Assembly: GCF_013823965.1 (NCBI RefSeq) | Contig: NZ_PNNA01000095.1 | Coordinates: 54,854 to 118,853, forward strand | Direction: 5' to 3' | DNA from: Flavobacterium sp. | Lineage (GTDB): Bacteria; Bacteroidota; Bacteroidia; Flavobacteriales; Flavobacteriaceae | DNA length: 64,000 nt | Shown: positions 1-8,263 of the stretch, in pieces | How the letters are laid out: each line of letters opens with the position of its first letter | Numbering within the stretch: position 1 is the stretch's first letter | The notes under the pieces: generated by a model | Seen by the model: the letters and a program-made list of their open reading frames with translations, nothing else | Database searches by the model: none | Told to the model about the DNA's origin: nothing | Program-made: the position numbers and the translations under genes

Positions 1-61
1 TTATCGTCAAACCAAAAATATGTTGATTTCTTACGATAAAAAGAAATTAGGCTTCTTTTAA
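1..61 (+). CDS. Aldehyde dehydrogenase, C-terminal end (partial)
   Basis: The window opens inside a reading frame (from base 2) that ends at the TAA at 59-61 and encodes YRQTKNMLISYDKKKLGFF. This tail closely resembles the C-terminus of NAD-dependent aldehyde dehydrogenases of the AldA/ExaC type. The next gene is DUF779, a family often found beside these dehydrogenases, and an AraC regulator follows, so the assignment fits its context. Only 19 residues are visible, so catalytic residues cannot be checked. Confidence 0.75.
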   Translation, partial: YRQTKNMLISYDKKKLGFF

Positions 62-87
62 TATATTTCAGATGATTAACTAATTTT

Positions 88-124
88 AAACCCGGCAGAT
101 TGTATTATTTGCTGGGTTTTATTT
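88..124 (+). terminator. Terminator after aldehyde dehydrogenase
   Basis: AACCCGGC and GCTGGGTT pair (one G-U) across a 14-base loop, followed by a T-rich tract. It lies between the dehydrogenase stop and DUF779, so it may attenuate rather than end transcription into DUF779. Confidence 0.6.
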
Positions 125-134
125 TAAACTAGAA

Positions 135-512
135 ATGATGACAACAAGAATTGACGCAACGGAAAAAGCAATAGCATTAATCAAAATTTTACAGGAAAAA
201 CACGGCGATTTGATGTTTTATCAGGCCGGAGGATGTTGTGAAGGAACGCAACCACAGTGTTTCGAAAAAGGCGGATTTTATCAAAGATTGGGTGATGTTT
301 GCATTGGCACCATAGAAAATACCGAGTTTTGGGTGGACAAGGATTTATTCGAATATTGGAAACACGCCCATTTTACATTGGATGTAATTGATGCTTTTGG
401 AGTAGGAGGATTTTCTTTGGAAACACCATTAAAAAAGACATTCCGAATTGAATATCGAATTTTTACGCCAGAAGAAGAGCTTTCTCTTGAGCCGGTAAAA
501 TTTATAGAATAA
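135..512 (+). CDS. DUF779 domain protein, aldehyde dehydrogenase-associated
   Basis: The 125-aa protein matches the DUF779 family by its N-terminal region and the FYQAGGCCEGTQPQC segment, which carries a vicinal Cys pair and another Cys. The biochemical role of the family is not established. It is commonly encoded next to aldehyde dehydrogenase genes, as here, which suggests a role in aldehyde or alcohol oxidation. The cysteines could bind metal or a thiol adduct, but that is inference. Two adjacent ATG codons (135 and 138) are both possible starts. The gene ends one base from the convergent AraC gene, with no terminator hairpin visible between them. Confidence 0.85.
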   Translation: MMTTRIDATEKAIALIKILQEKHGDLMFYQAGGCCEGTQPQCFEKGGFYQRLGDVCIGTIENTEFWVDKDLFEYWKHAHFTLDVIDAFGVGGFSLETPLKKTFRIEYRIFTPEEELSLEPVKFIE

Positions 513-513
513 C

Positions 514-1437
514 TTAATTTACGTACAACAATTGATATTGTTTTGGGGTAATTCCTTCGTGTTTTTTGAACAATCGAATGAAGTAATTGGAATCTTCAAA
601 TCCAGATAAATAACATACTTCATTGATTTGTATTGTTGGATTTTTGAGTAATTGTTTGGCGCATCTTATTTTTTCGCTAATTACAAATTCAATTGGACTC
701 ATGCCCAATTCTCTTTTGAAAAGTCGGTAAAAAGAAGCCGTGCTCATACAGGCTTTCTCACTCAAATGTTTCATGCTGATATTCTCTTTCAAATTCAATC
801 GTATGAATTCGACCACTTGGGTGATTGGATTTTTTGGATCCGTAAACAAACCGTCGTCAATGGCTTTTGCTGTTTGCGTTTGAATGATTCGGATTAATAA
901 TTCCTGTAAAGTCAAATCGGCAAGAACGTCTTTAGTAATTGACGTGCTCATACATTCTTTGATCAATTTGTTAATGGTTGTAGCCAATTCGATATTGTTG
1001 TAGAAGAAATAATTCTGGTAATCCAAATGCCAAAATTGGTTGTTGCCTTCTTTTGGATACCTTTCATTCAAGAAATGTAAAGTTTCTGTGATTTTAGTTT
1101 GGTCTATTGCCAAAGCCAAGCATTGCGTAGGATTATGGAGCGATGCTTCGGGAAAATCGATTTTCATTTCAACATTTGAAGGGATAACAACCGTTTCGCC
1201 CGGTAAATACTCAAAACAGGGATCATCAAAAAGATGCATCACTTTTTTGCCTCTCAACATGCTTGTAACCACCAAATCATTGAATTTTAATGGAACCAAT
1301 TGAGAAGATTCATAAGTTTCGAATAGATTGAGTTCGCAATGATTCAAGGAGTAAACGGTCCTATTTTCCACTAAAGTTTTTAGCGATTTCTCGTTAGATA
1401 AAAGTGGTGGATGTATTAAGGCCCGATTGGAGTTCAT
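514..1437 (-). CDS. AraC-family transcriptional regulator
   Basis: A 307-aa regulator with an N-terminal sensing region (about 1-190) and a C-terminal AraC double helix-turn-helix (about 207-303). The second helix-turn-helix carries the family hallmark, here CYLSGFEDSNYFIRLFKKHEGITPKQY. The N-terminal region looks like the AraC N-terminus type found with alcohol and aldehyde oxidation genes. It converges on the aldehyde dehydrogenase/DUF779 pair and is the obvious candidate regulator, with an aldehyde or alcohol as a possible inducer. That link rests on position only. Confidence 0.9.
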   Translation of the reverse strand: MNSNRALIHPPLLSNEKSLKTLVENRTVYSLNHCELNLFETYESSQLVPLKFNDLVVTSMLRGKKVMHLFDDPCFEYLPGETVVIPSNVEMKIDFPEASLHNPTQCLALAIDQTKITETLHFLNERYPKEGNNQFWHLDYQNYFFYNNIELATTINKLIKECMSTSITKDVLADLTLQELLIRIIQTQTAKAIDDGLFTDPKNPITQVVEFIRLNLKENISMKHLSEKACMSTASFYRLFKRELGMSPIEFVISEKIRCAKQLLKNPTIQINEVCYLSGFEDSNYFIRLFKKHEGITPKQYQLLYVN

Positions 1438-1513
1438 AATTTAATTTTATTAAAAAAAGATTTTGAAATTTAATAAAAATAACTATTGGAAAAACAAATC
1501 GTTAGAAAAAAAA

Positions 1514-2377
1514 TTAAATCAATTCTTCAACCTGTCTTTTTATGTTTTCCGCAATTTTTTTTGTTGGCAAATCATTGGCATCAATGCCAAAAGGATCTTC
1601 TATTTCCTCGGCAATCAATTCTAAACTAGCCAAAACATAAAAGATAAAAACGACTACTGGAATCACCAAATAGCCCAAAATAAACACATAGGCAAAAGGC
1701 AAGGTCAATACATAAATGAAGATGAATTTCTTGATGAAAGCGCTGTAAGAGTAGGGGATGGGCGTGTTTTTGATTCGCTCGCAAGCGCCACAAATGTCAG
1801 TAAAGGATTGCAATTCGTTGTTTAAAATGATAAGTTGATTTCCGGTAATTTTTTTCGAAACATACAAATCATTTACTTTTTGAAACAGCATTTTTGCCAC
1901 TTGATTCGGTCTGTGTTTGTGATGGTCAATTTCCAAATCCACGTCATCAAACAATTGTTTTGCCGTATCGCTATCGTTCAAATGTTTGTGCAAAATAGAA
2001 GCATAACCGGGAATCATTTTTCTGAAAAAAGCAAGGTCACTTTCCGAAGTTAAAATCGAAGCTAGCTTAATGGCTAAATTTCGGCTGCTGTTGACCAATC
2101 CGCCCCACATTTTGCGTCCTTCCCACCAGCGATCGTATGCCGTATTGGTTCTATAAGCCAATAACAATGAAATCACAAAACCCAACATGCCATGCATTAC
2201 AGAGATATTTTTCACGGGACTGTCGTCGGGCAATTCCCAATATTCGATTTCTAGATAAGCGATACTTCCTGAATATATACCGATGATAATCATCATTGGA
2301 ATTAATTTTCGGAACGTATCTGCCTTACTTATGTTAAAAATAAAATCAAACCAGTCTTTTGGATTGTAGGAGGTCAT
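1514..2377 (-). CDS. Bestrophin-family anion channel
   Basis: A 287-aa membrane protein of the bestrophin (UPF0187/RFP-TM) family. The family signature is clear: two N-terminal membrane helices separated by a short loop, then SLLLAYRTNTAYDRWWEGRKMW. Further hydrophobic helices lie near residues 215-250, and the C-terminus carries an EEIEDPFG acidic motif like the calcium clasp region of bestrophins. Bacterial members form pentameric ion channels in the inner membrane. It is the last gene after the efflux operon, with a 24-bp gap. A promoter-like sequence in that gap suggests that it may also be transcribed on its own. Confidence 0.88.
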   Translation of the reverse strand: MTSYNPKDWFDFIFNISKADTFRKLIPMMIIIGIYSGSIAYLEIEYWELPDDSPVKNISVMHGMLGFVISLLLAYRTNTAYDRWWEGRKMWGGLVNSSRNLAIKLASILTSESDLAFFRKMIPGYASILHKHLNDSDTAKQLFDDVDLEIDHHKHRPNQVAKMLFQKVNDLYVSKKITGNQLIILNNELQSFTDICGACERIKNTPIPYSYSAFIKKFIFIYVLTLPFAYVFILGYLVIPVVVFIFYVLASLELIAEEIEDPFGIDANDLPTKKIAENIKRQVEELI

Positions 2378-2391
2378 TGTGCTTTTTTGAA

Positions 2392-2425
2392 CAAAAATAA
2401 ACTAAAAATTGATATTTCCAGCCAA
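2392..2425 (-). promoter_or_regulatory. Possible promoter of bestrophin gene
   Basis: On the minus strand, TTG is followed after 23 bases by TATTTTTG, fitting the Bacteroidota pattern TTG-N(17-23)-TAnnTTTG. The -7 element ends about 14 bases before the ATG. The -33 lies inside the 3' end of the TolC gene. Confidence 0.35.
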
Positions 2426-3712
2426 TTCGCGCAAGGCAATTTCAGATAATTTGGCCTGATATTGGGCATTGCTGTAACGCACTTTTGCATTGATGTAATT
2501 CAATTGCGCCGTTCTAAATTCGAGCGTATTTATGGTTCCAATGCGAAACTTGTCAACGGTTATGCTTAAATTTTGTTTGGCGATGGCCTCATTTGTTTCT
2601 TCTACTTGAATCAATTCCAAATTGGTTAAATACGTTTGAAAAGCAGTGGTCAATTCCGAATTCAAAAGAAGACTTTGTTGTTCGATGGCAATTTTAGAGT
2701 TTTCTATTTGGATTTTGGCAATTTTCTCGTTTCGGTTTTGAGCCAGACCATCAAACAAATTCATGGATGCCCTCAATCCATAATTAAGTCCTTTGGCCGA
2801 AGATTGCGAGGTGAAACCAAGGCTGGACTGGCTTTCGGCAAAATTATAACCGGTAGTCAAGTTGACAGTTGGATAACGTCCTCCTTTTATTTGCTTCAAT
2901 TCTAATTCGGAGACTCTTTTATTGATTATTTGGGCTTCTAATTGTGGATTTTGTTTTTCAGCCAAAGCCATTAGTTCAGCCAAGATTAATTTGTTGTCAA
3001 CGGCGACTTCGTCCACGACTTTAAAATCTACTTTGGCATCTCTTGCCAAAATTTGATTCAAGGCAATTTTTCGGTTGGCATACGATTCTTTTTGTCGCAA
3101 AAGCGCCACTTTGTCCGTGTTCAAATCCACTTGGGCATTCAAAACCTCTAATTTGGAAGCTTTCCCGATGGCAAAACGATTTTGTGCCAATGTTAAACGC
3201 TGGGTCGAAATCACGATGGTGGTATCTAATGCCGCCAATTGTTGTTGTTGCTGCACCAAATCAAAATAAACCGCATTCACGGCACTGATTTTCATGATTA
3301 TGGTGTTTTTTAATTCGGCCTCCCCTAATTTTTGTAATTCTTTGAGTTGTTCGAGTCTGGCAAACATTTTGAAACCGTTAAAAACCGTCCAATCCAAGCC
3401 AACACCATAATTCAAACTGTTGTTTTTGGCATTGTCAAGCGAAGTGGTTGTACCGTCTTGTCGCGTTTGTGAACTGTTTTGAATACTGTTGGCATCAGTC
3501 AATGTTGCAGTTACTTTGGGCAGCATTCCAGCATTTCCAGTGGTAACATTTACTTTGTCAATGTCTAGATTATTGGAAGCGATTTTGATGTCAAAATTAT
3601 TTTGCAATGCAATCTTCATCGCCTCTTCGATAGTCAAAACTTCTTGTGCATTCATTTTTACAATGCACAAGAAGAATAAAATGAGACTTTTAAAAATATT
3701 TTTAGTTTTCAT
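2402..3712 (-). CDS. TolC-family outer membrane efflux protein
   Basis: A 436-aa protein with a signal peptide (MKTKNIFKSLILFFLCIVKMNA, cleavage before QEV). It has the two-fold repeated outer membrane efflux protein architecture: long amphipathic, coiled-coil-like segments around 130-230 and 330-430. It would be the trimeric outer membrane duct for the RND pump encoded immediately upstream. Gene order adaptor, pump, TolC on the minus strand, with 60- to 85-bp gaps, indicates one operon. Substrates cannot be read from the sequence. Confidence 0.93.
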   Translation of the reverse strand: MKTKNIFKSLILFFLCIVKMNAQEVLTIEEAMKIALQNNFDIKIASNNLDIDKVNVTTGNAGMLPKVTATLTDANSIQNSSQTRQDGTTTSLDNAKNNSLNYGVGLDWTVFNGFKMFARLEQLKELQKLGEAELKNTIIMKISAVNAVYFDLVQQQQQLAALDTTIVISTQRLTLAQNRFAIGKASKLEVLNAQVDLNTDKVALLRQKESYANRKIALNQILARDAKVDFKVVDEVAVDNKLILAELMALAEKQNPQLEAQIINKRVSELELKQIKGGRYPTVNLTTGYNFAESQSSLGFTSQSSAKGLNYGLRASMNLFDGLAQNRNEKIAKIQIENSKIAIEQQSLLLNSELTTAFQTYLTNLELIQVEETNEAIAKQNLSITVDKFRIGTINTLEFRTAQLNYINAKVRYSNAQYQAKLSEIALRELAGNINF

Positions 3713-3794
3713 AAAATGAATTATTCTGTAAGTTTTCAGAAAAGCTTCACCAGTTTTTACAACTAGCGCGGTTTTATTTTTTATTGCAAATCAA

Positions 3795-6700
3795 CTATTC
3801 CATATCTTTTTCATATTCTTTTATATGGTCAAATTCGGGATAATGTTTTCTGGCTTTTGACCACATCGAATACAATGCTGGAATTACGAACAAGGTCAAA
3901 ACCAAAGAGAAAATGGTTCCACCCACAATCACTACTCCCATTCCAATTCTACTGGTAGAAGCTGCTCCAAGCGACATGGCGATAGGCAATGCACCCAATG
4001 AAATGGCTAAACTGGTCATTAATATTGGTCGAAGCCTTGCTTCAGAAGCTTCCATGATGGCTTCCAATTTTGGTTTTCCTTGTTCTCTCAATTGATTGGC
4101 AAATTCCACAATCAAGATTCCGTTTTTGGTAACTAAACCAATCAACATCACCGTTCCAATTTGACTGAAAATATTCCAGGTTTGGTCAAACAACCACAAC
4201 GAAAACAAGGCTCCGGCAACCGCCATTGGAACTGTTAGAATGATTATGAATGGATCGATGAAACTTTCGAATTGTGCTGCCAAGATTAAAAATATCAACA
4301 ACAAAGCCAATCCAAAAGCAAAAGAAGTGTTCGAACTACTTTCGACAAAATCCCTGGATTCGCCGCCTAAATCGGTAGTGAAAGTATCGTCCAAAACCTT
4401 GGCTTTTATTTCATTCATCGCATCAATTCCGTCGTTGATACTTTTTCCGGGAGCCAAACCAGCCGATACAGTGGCTGACATGTATCGATTATTGTGATAC
4501 AATTGTGGTGGATTGCTTTTTTCAGCAATAGTCACCACATTGTCCATTTGAATCAACTCTCCTTTATTGTTTTTGACAAACATTGCCGTTAAATCCATTG
4601 GTTTTGATCGGTCTTTTTGTTCAAATTGTCCAATGACTTGGTATTGTTTTCCGTTTCTCATAAAATAGCCAAAACGCTGTCCGCTCAAAGAAAGCTGCAA
4701 GGTTTGGGCAATGTCAATCACGGATATTCCTAAACTTTCGGCTTTTTCGCGATCAATGGTGACATTGATTTCCGGCTTGTTGAATTTTAGGTTGACATCA
4801 GTAGTCGAAAAGGTTTCGTTTTTTGAAGCTTCATCCATAAATAATGGAATTTTTTCTCGTAATTTTTCAAAATTGGGTGCTTGAATAATATACTGGATGG
4901 GTAAACCGCCACGCCTGTTTACTGCGATGGTGGGTTGCTCCATCACCGATATTTTTGCTTCTGAATATTGGCCTGTCAATTGGGTCAATTTTTCGGCAAT
5001 CTCTTTTTGGGAACGTTTTCTTTCTTCAGGTTCTTTTAAAGCGATTCTGATGAATCCATTGTTTACTGAAGAAGCAGAAAATCCTGGAGCCGTAATCACC
5101 AAAGCCACTTTTTTCTCAGGAATGGAATCGTCGACCAATTTTGAAATTTCCTGCATGAATCGCTCGGTATATTCATAAGTCGAACCTTCGGCAGTATTCA
5201 TTCTCAAGGTTAGAGCGCTTCTATCGTCATAAGGTGCCGTTTCTTTTTGCAAAAGATTAAAAAAGACGTAAATCAATCCAAAACACACAATCAGAATAGG
5301 GAAACTTAACCATTTTTTCTTCATGAAACGCTCCAATGCATCGGCATAAGCTTTGTTTAGTTTTGCAAAATAGGGTTCTGTTTGAATGTAGAATTTTGAC
5401 TTTTTCTGTTCGCCACTTTTCATCAAATAGGCATTCAACATTGGCGTAAGCGTAAGCGAAACAAAGGCCGAAATCAATACCGCCGCCCCAATGACGACAC
5501 CAAATTCCCGAAACAATCTGCCTACAAATCCTTCGAGGAAAATCACCGGAAGAAATACCGCTGCCAAGGTTATGGAAATGGATATTACGGCAAAAAATAT
5601 TTCGTTGGAACCTTTAATGGCTGCTTCAATGGGCGTCATTCCTTCTTCCACTTTTTTGAAAATGTTTTCCGTGACCACAATTCCATCGTCGACTACCAGA
5701 CCAGTTGCCAGCACGATGGCAAGCAAAGTCAATACATTTATCGAAAATCCGAACAACCACATAATAAAGAAAGTGGCAATCAACGAAACTGGAATATCAA
5801 TTAATGGCCTGAACGCAATGGCCCAATCCCTAAAAAACAAAAAGATGATCAAGATTACCAGAATAATCGAAATGCCTAATGTTTCAGCTACTTCAATAAC
5901 TGATTTTTTGACAAAATAGGTGGTGTCCAATGCAATATTTAAGTTGATGTCTTTGGGTAAATCCCTTTTTAGCGCTTCAAATTCTTTATAAAATTCCTTT
6001 GAAATATCTAAATAATTGGCTCCAGGAAGCGGCACAATGGCAACTCCCACCAATGGCATTCCGGACTGCGTCATTTTAGTTTCCAAATTTTCAGGTCCTA
6101 ATGAGGCAGAACCAATATCGCTAAAACGAACTATTTTTTCTCCATCAGAGCGTATGATGATATTGTTGAATTCTTCTGGAGTGGAGAGATTTCCAACCGT
6201 TTTTACGGTCAGTTCCGTATTGGCTCCAGTAATTTTTCCGGAAGGCAATTCGACATTTTGTTTGTTTAATGCATTTCTAACTTCTGAAACCGTACAACCA
6301 TAGGACGCTAATTTTACAGGATCAATCCACAATCGCATTGCATATCTTTTTTGCCCCCAAATTTGGACACCACTCACGCCGGGAATGGTTTCGAGTCGTT
6401 GTGAAATCACATTTTCGGCATAATCACTCAATTCCAATGGGCTTCTGGAATCGCTTTGCACAGTCATGGAAATTATGGCATCTCCATTGGCGTCAGCCTT
6501 TGAAACCACTGGAGGCGCATCAATATCTTGGGGTAAACTTCGGATGGCTTGGGATACTTTGTCACGAACATCGTTTGCCGCTTCTTCCAAGTCTTTATTT
6601 AGGTTGAATTCAACGGTTATGTTGCTGCTTCCTTGAGTGCTGGAAGAAGTTACATTCCGAATTCCATCAATCGAATTGATGGCTTTTTCTAGCGGTTCCG

Positions 6701-6890
6701 TGATTTGGGACTCAATAATATCTGAATTGGCTCCCGTGTAATTGGTACGAATGGAAACTTGCGCTGGATCAATTGAAGGAAATTCCCTGACGCCAAGAAA
6801 GGTGTAGCCGATAATTCCAAATAACACAATTAATAAATTGATTACAATGGTAAATACAGGTCTTCTTATGCTTGTTGTTGATAAACTCAT
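3795..6890 (-). CDS. RND efflux pump inner-membrane subunit, HAE1 type
   Basis: A 1031-aa RND transporter of usual length. The N-terminal helix is followed by a large periplasmic loop, a helix bundle, a second periplasmic loop and a second bundle. The proton-relay pair is present in TM4 (LATGLVVDDGIVVTENIF, D401 and D402), as is the TM10-type lysine region (LIGLVTKNGILIVEFANQ). This places it with HAE1 proton-driven exporters of organic compounds such as drugs, bile salts or dyes, not with the metal-exporting CusA group. Its partners are the adaptor upstream and TolC downstream. Confidence 0.95.
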   Translation of the reverse strand: MSLSTTSIRRPVFTIVINLLIVLFGIIGYTFLGVREFPSIDPAQVSIRTNYTGANSDIIESQITEPLEKAINSIDGIRNVTSSSTQGSSNITVEFNLNKDLEEAANDVRDKVSQAIRSLPQDIDAPPVVSKADANGDAIISMTVQSDSRSPLELSDYAENVISQRLETIPGVSGVQIWGQKRYAMRLWIDPVKLASYGCTVSEVRNALNKQNVELPSGKITGANTELTVKTVGNLSTPEEFNNIIIRSDGEKIVRFSDIGSASLGPENLETKMTQSGMPLVGVAIVPLPGANYLDISKEFYKEFEALKRDLPKDINLNIALDTTYFVKKSVIEVAETLGISIILVILIIFLFFRDWAIAFRPLIDIPVSLIATFFIMWLFGFSINVLTLLAIVLATGLVVDDGIVVTENIFKKVEEGMTPIEAAIKGSNEIFFAVISISITLAAVFLPVIFLEGFVGRLFREFGVVIGAAVLISAFVSLTLTPMLNAYLMKSGEQKKSKFYIQTEPYFAKLNKAYADALERFMKKKWLSFPILIVCFGLIYVFFNLLQKETAPYDDRSALTLRMNTAEGSTYEYTERFMQEISKLVDDSIPEKKVALVITAPGFSASSVNNGFIRIALKEPEERKRSQKEIAEKLTQLTGQYSEAKISVMEQPTIAVNRRGGLPIQYIIQAPNFEKLREKIPLFMDEASKNETFSTTDVNLKFNKPEINVTIDREKAESLGISVIDIAQTLQLSLSGQRFGYFMRNGKQYQVIGQFEQKDRSKPMDLTAMFVKNNKGELIQMDNVVTIAEKSNPPQLYHNNRYMSATVSAGLAPGKSINDGIDAMNEIKAKVLDDTFTTDLGGESRDFVESSSNTSFAFGLALLLIFLILAAQFESFIDPFIIILTVPMAVAGALFSLWLFDQTWNIFSQIGTVMLIGLVTKNGILIVEFANQLREQGKPKLEAIMEASEARLRPILMTSLAISLGALPIAMSLGAASTSRIGMGVVIVGGTIFSLVLTLFVIPALYSMWSKARKHYPEFDHIKEYEKDME

Positions 6891-6894
6891 AGAG

Positions 6895-6951
6895 ATTTTT
6901 GATTTTTGATTGCAGATTTTAGATTCAAAAATTGAAATCTAAAGTCTAAAA
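6895..6951. repeat. GATTTTAGATT-type intergenic repeat
   Basis: The gap between the pump and adaptor genes holds TTTTTGATTTTTGATTGC, then TTTAGATTC and GAAATCTAAA, which can form an imperfect hairpin. The AT-rich words look like a degenerate intergenic repeat. A role in setting relative expression within the operon is possible but unproven. Confidence 0.35.
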
Positions 6952-8010
6952 TTATTTAATTTTAACCTTTACAGGAGTATCTTCTTTTAACGACATCACG
7001 CCACTGGTTAAAACGGTATCACCCACTTTTAGACCAGAAAGCACTAAGATGGAAGCGTCAGTTCGGGTTGTGGTTTCGACCAAAATTTCTTTGGCTTTTC
7101 CTTGGTTTGAAATAAAAACTTTTTTTCCGTCTTGTACAGGAACAATGGCTTCCGTTGGAATGACAATGGCATCTTTAATGATGTCTAAAGGCAATTCTAC
7201 ATTGGCAAAAGTACCCGGCAATAATTTCCCGTCCTTATTTTCGGCAAGGGCACGAACTTGCAAGGTTCTTGTCGCAACTTGAACTTCAGGCTCAATGGCA
7301 TACACTTTGGCAAGATAACTTTGGGAGGATCCCGTGACGGTAAAACTTAAATTTGAATTCATTTTTATCTGGTTGGCATACTTTTCAGGAACCGAAAAAG
7401 TGATTTTGAGTTTACCAATGTTAACTAATTTAGCCACTAAAATGGAAGGAGTAATGTAGGTTCCCTGTGAAATCGAACGCAATCCAATTTTACCGGAAAA
7501 TGGGGCTTTTACTGAAGTTTTCGCAATTTGTGCCTGAATCAATTGGATTTGGGCTTGCGCCAATTTATAATCGGCTCTGGCAATATCATATTCTTCTAGG
7601 CTGATGGCTTCTTTTTGAAGTAAAAGTTTGGCTCTTCTTTCGTTTTCCGATGCCAGCCCTTCTTTTGTTTTGGCCTGGGCCAATTGTGCCCTCAATTCCA
7701 AATCATTTACTTTGAAAAGCAATTGCCCTTTAGAAACATTGCTTCCTTCTTTAAAATAAATTCCTTCCACAATTCCTGAAACCTCTGAACGAATATCCAC
7801 CTGCTCATTGGCTTCAATAGAACCGGAAAGGGAAAGGTTATTGTCGAATGTTTGGGATTTTACAACAATTCCGTTAACGGTCATTGATTTGTTTTTTCCG
7901 TCTTTGCCTTTGGGACCGGAATCACCACTTTTGTTTTCAATGACTCTGTACGTTATAAATGCTAGGAACCCTATTATTAATAAGGCATAAATAATATTTT
8001 TTAATTTCAT
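6952..8010 (-). CDS. RND efflux periplasmic adaptor (membrane fusion protein)
   Basis: A 352-aa adaptor of the HlyD/AcrA family. An N-terminal membrane anchor (about 5-24, no lipobox) is followed by a split lipoyl domain (IEANEQVDIRSEVSGIVEGI and later TSVKAPFSGKIGLRSISQG). A short alpha-hairpin between them is rich in Gln, Ala, Leu and Lys. Beta-barrel and membrane-proximal domains follow. It would bridge the RND pump and TolC encoded downstream. It is the first gene of the three-gene operon. Confidence 0.93.
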   Translation of the reverse strand: MKLKNIIYALLIIGFLAFITYRVIENKSGDSGPKGKDGKNKSMTVNGIVVKSQTFDNNLSLSGSIEANEQVDIRSEVSGIVEGIYFKEGSNVSKGQLLFKVNDLELRAQLAQAKTKEGLASENERRAKLLLQKEAISLEEYDIARADYKLAQAQIQLIQAQIAKTSVKAPFSGKIGLRSISQGTYITPSILVAKLVNIGKLKITFSVPEKYANQIKMNSNLSFTVTGSSQSYLAKVYAIEPEVQVATRTLQVRALAENKDGKLLPGTFANVELPLDIIKDAIVIPTEAIVPVQDGKKVFISNQGKAKEILVETTTRTDASILVLSGLKVGDTVLTSGVMSLKEDTPVKVKIK

Positions 8011-8059
8011 GATATAGTTAAAAAGCGAGATTAGACTGCTTATATTTTAGTTAAGAAGA

Positions 8060-8067
8060 CAAATTTA
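8060..8067 (-). promoter_or_regulatory. -7 element upstream of efflux operon
   Basis: TAAATTTG on the minus strand, about 50 bases before the adaptor ATG, matches the Bacteroidota -7 consensus TAnnTTTG. No clear -33 TTG is seen at the usual spacing. The rest of the 8011-8263 gap is AT-rich without other recognised features. Confidence 0.35.
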
Positions 8068-8263
8068 GGTTTTAGAATTTTGAATAATGCTTGTTTTGCC
8101 AATAATTTAACAGTGGATTAACAACTAATTTTAATACAGTAAAAAGTCCAATGAGCTATGACTTCAAAAAAATATAAAGGTTTAATTTAAATATTGGTTA
8201 AATCCTTTTTTATTCGTTTCTCCACTAAGTTAAACAATTTTATCAGTGTGTTTTTCCTCCCGC

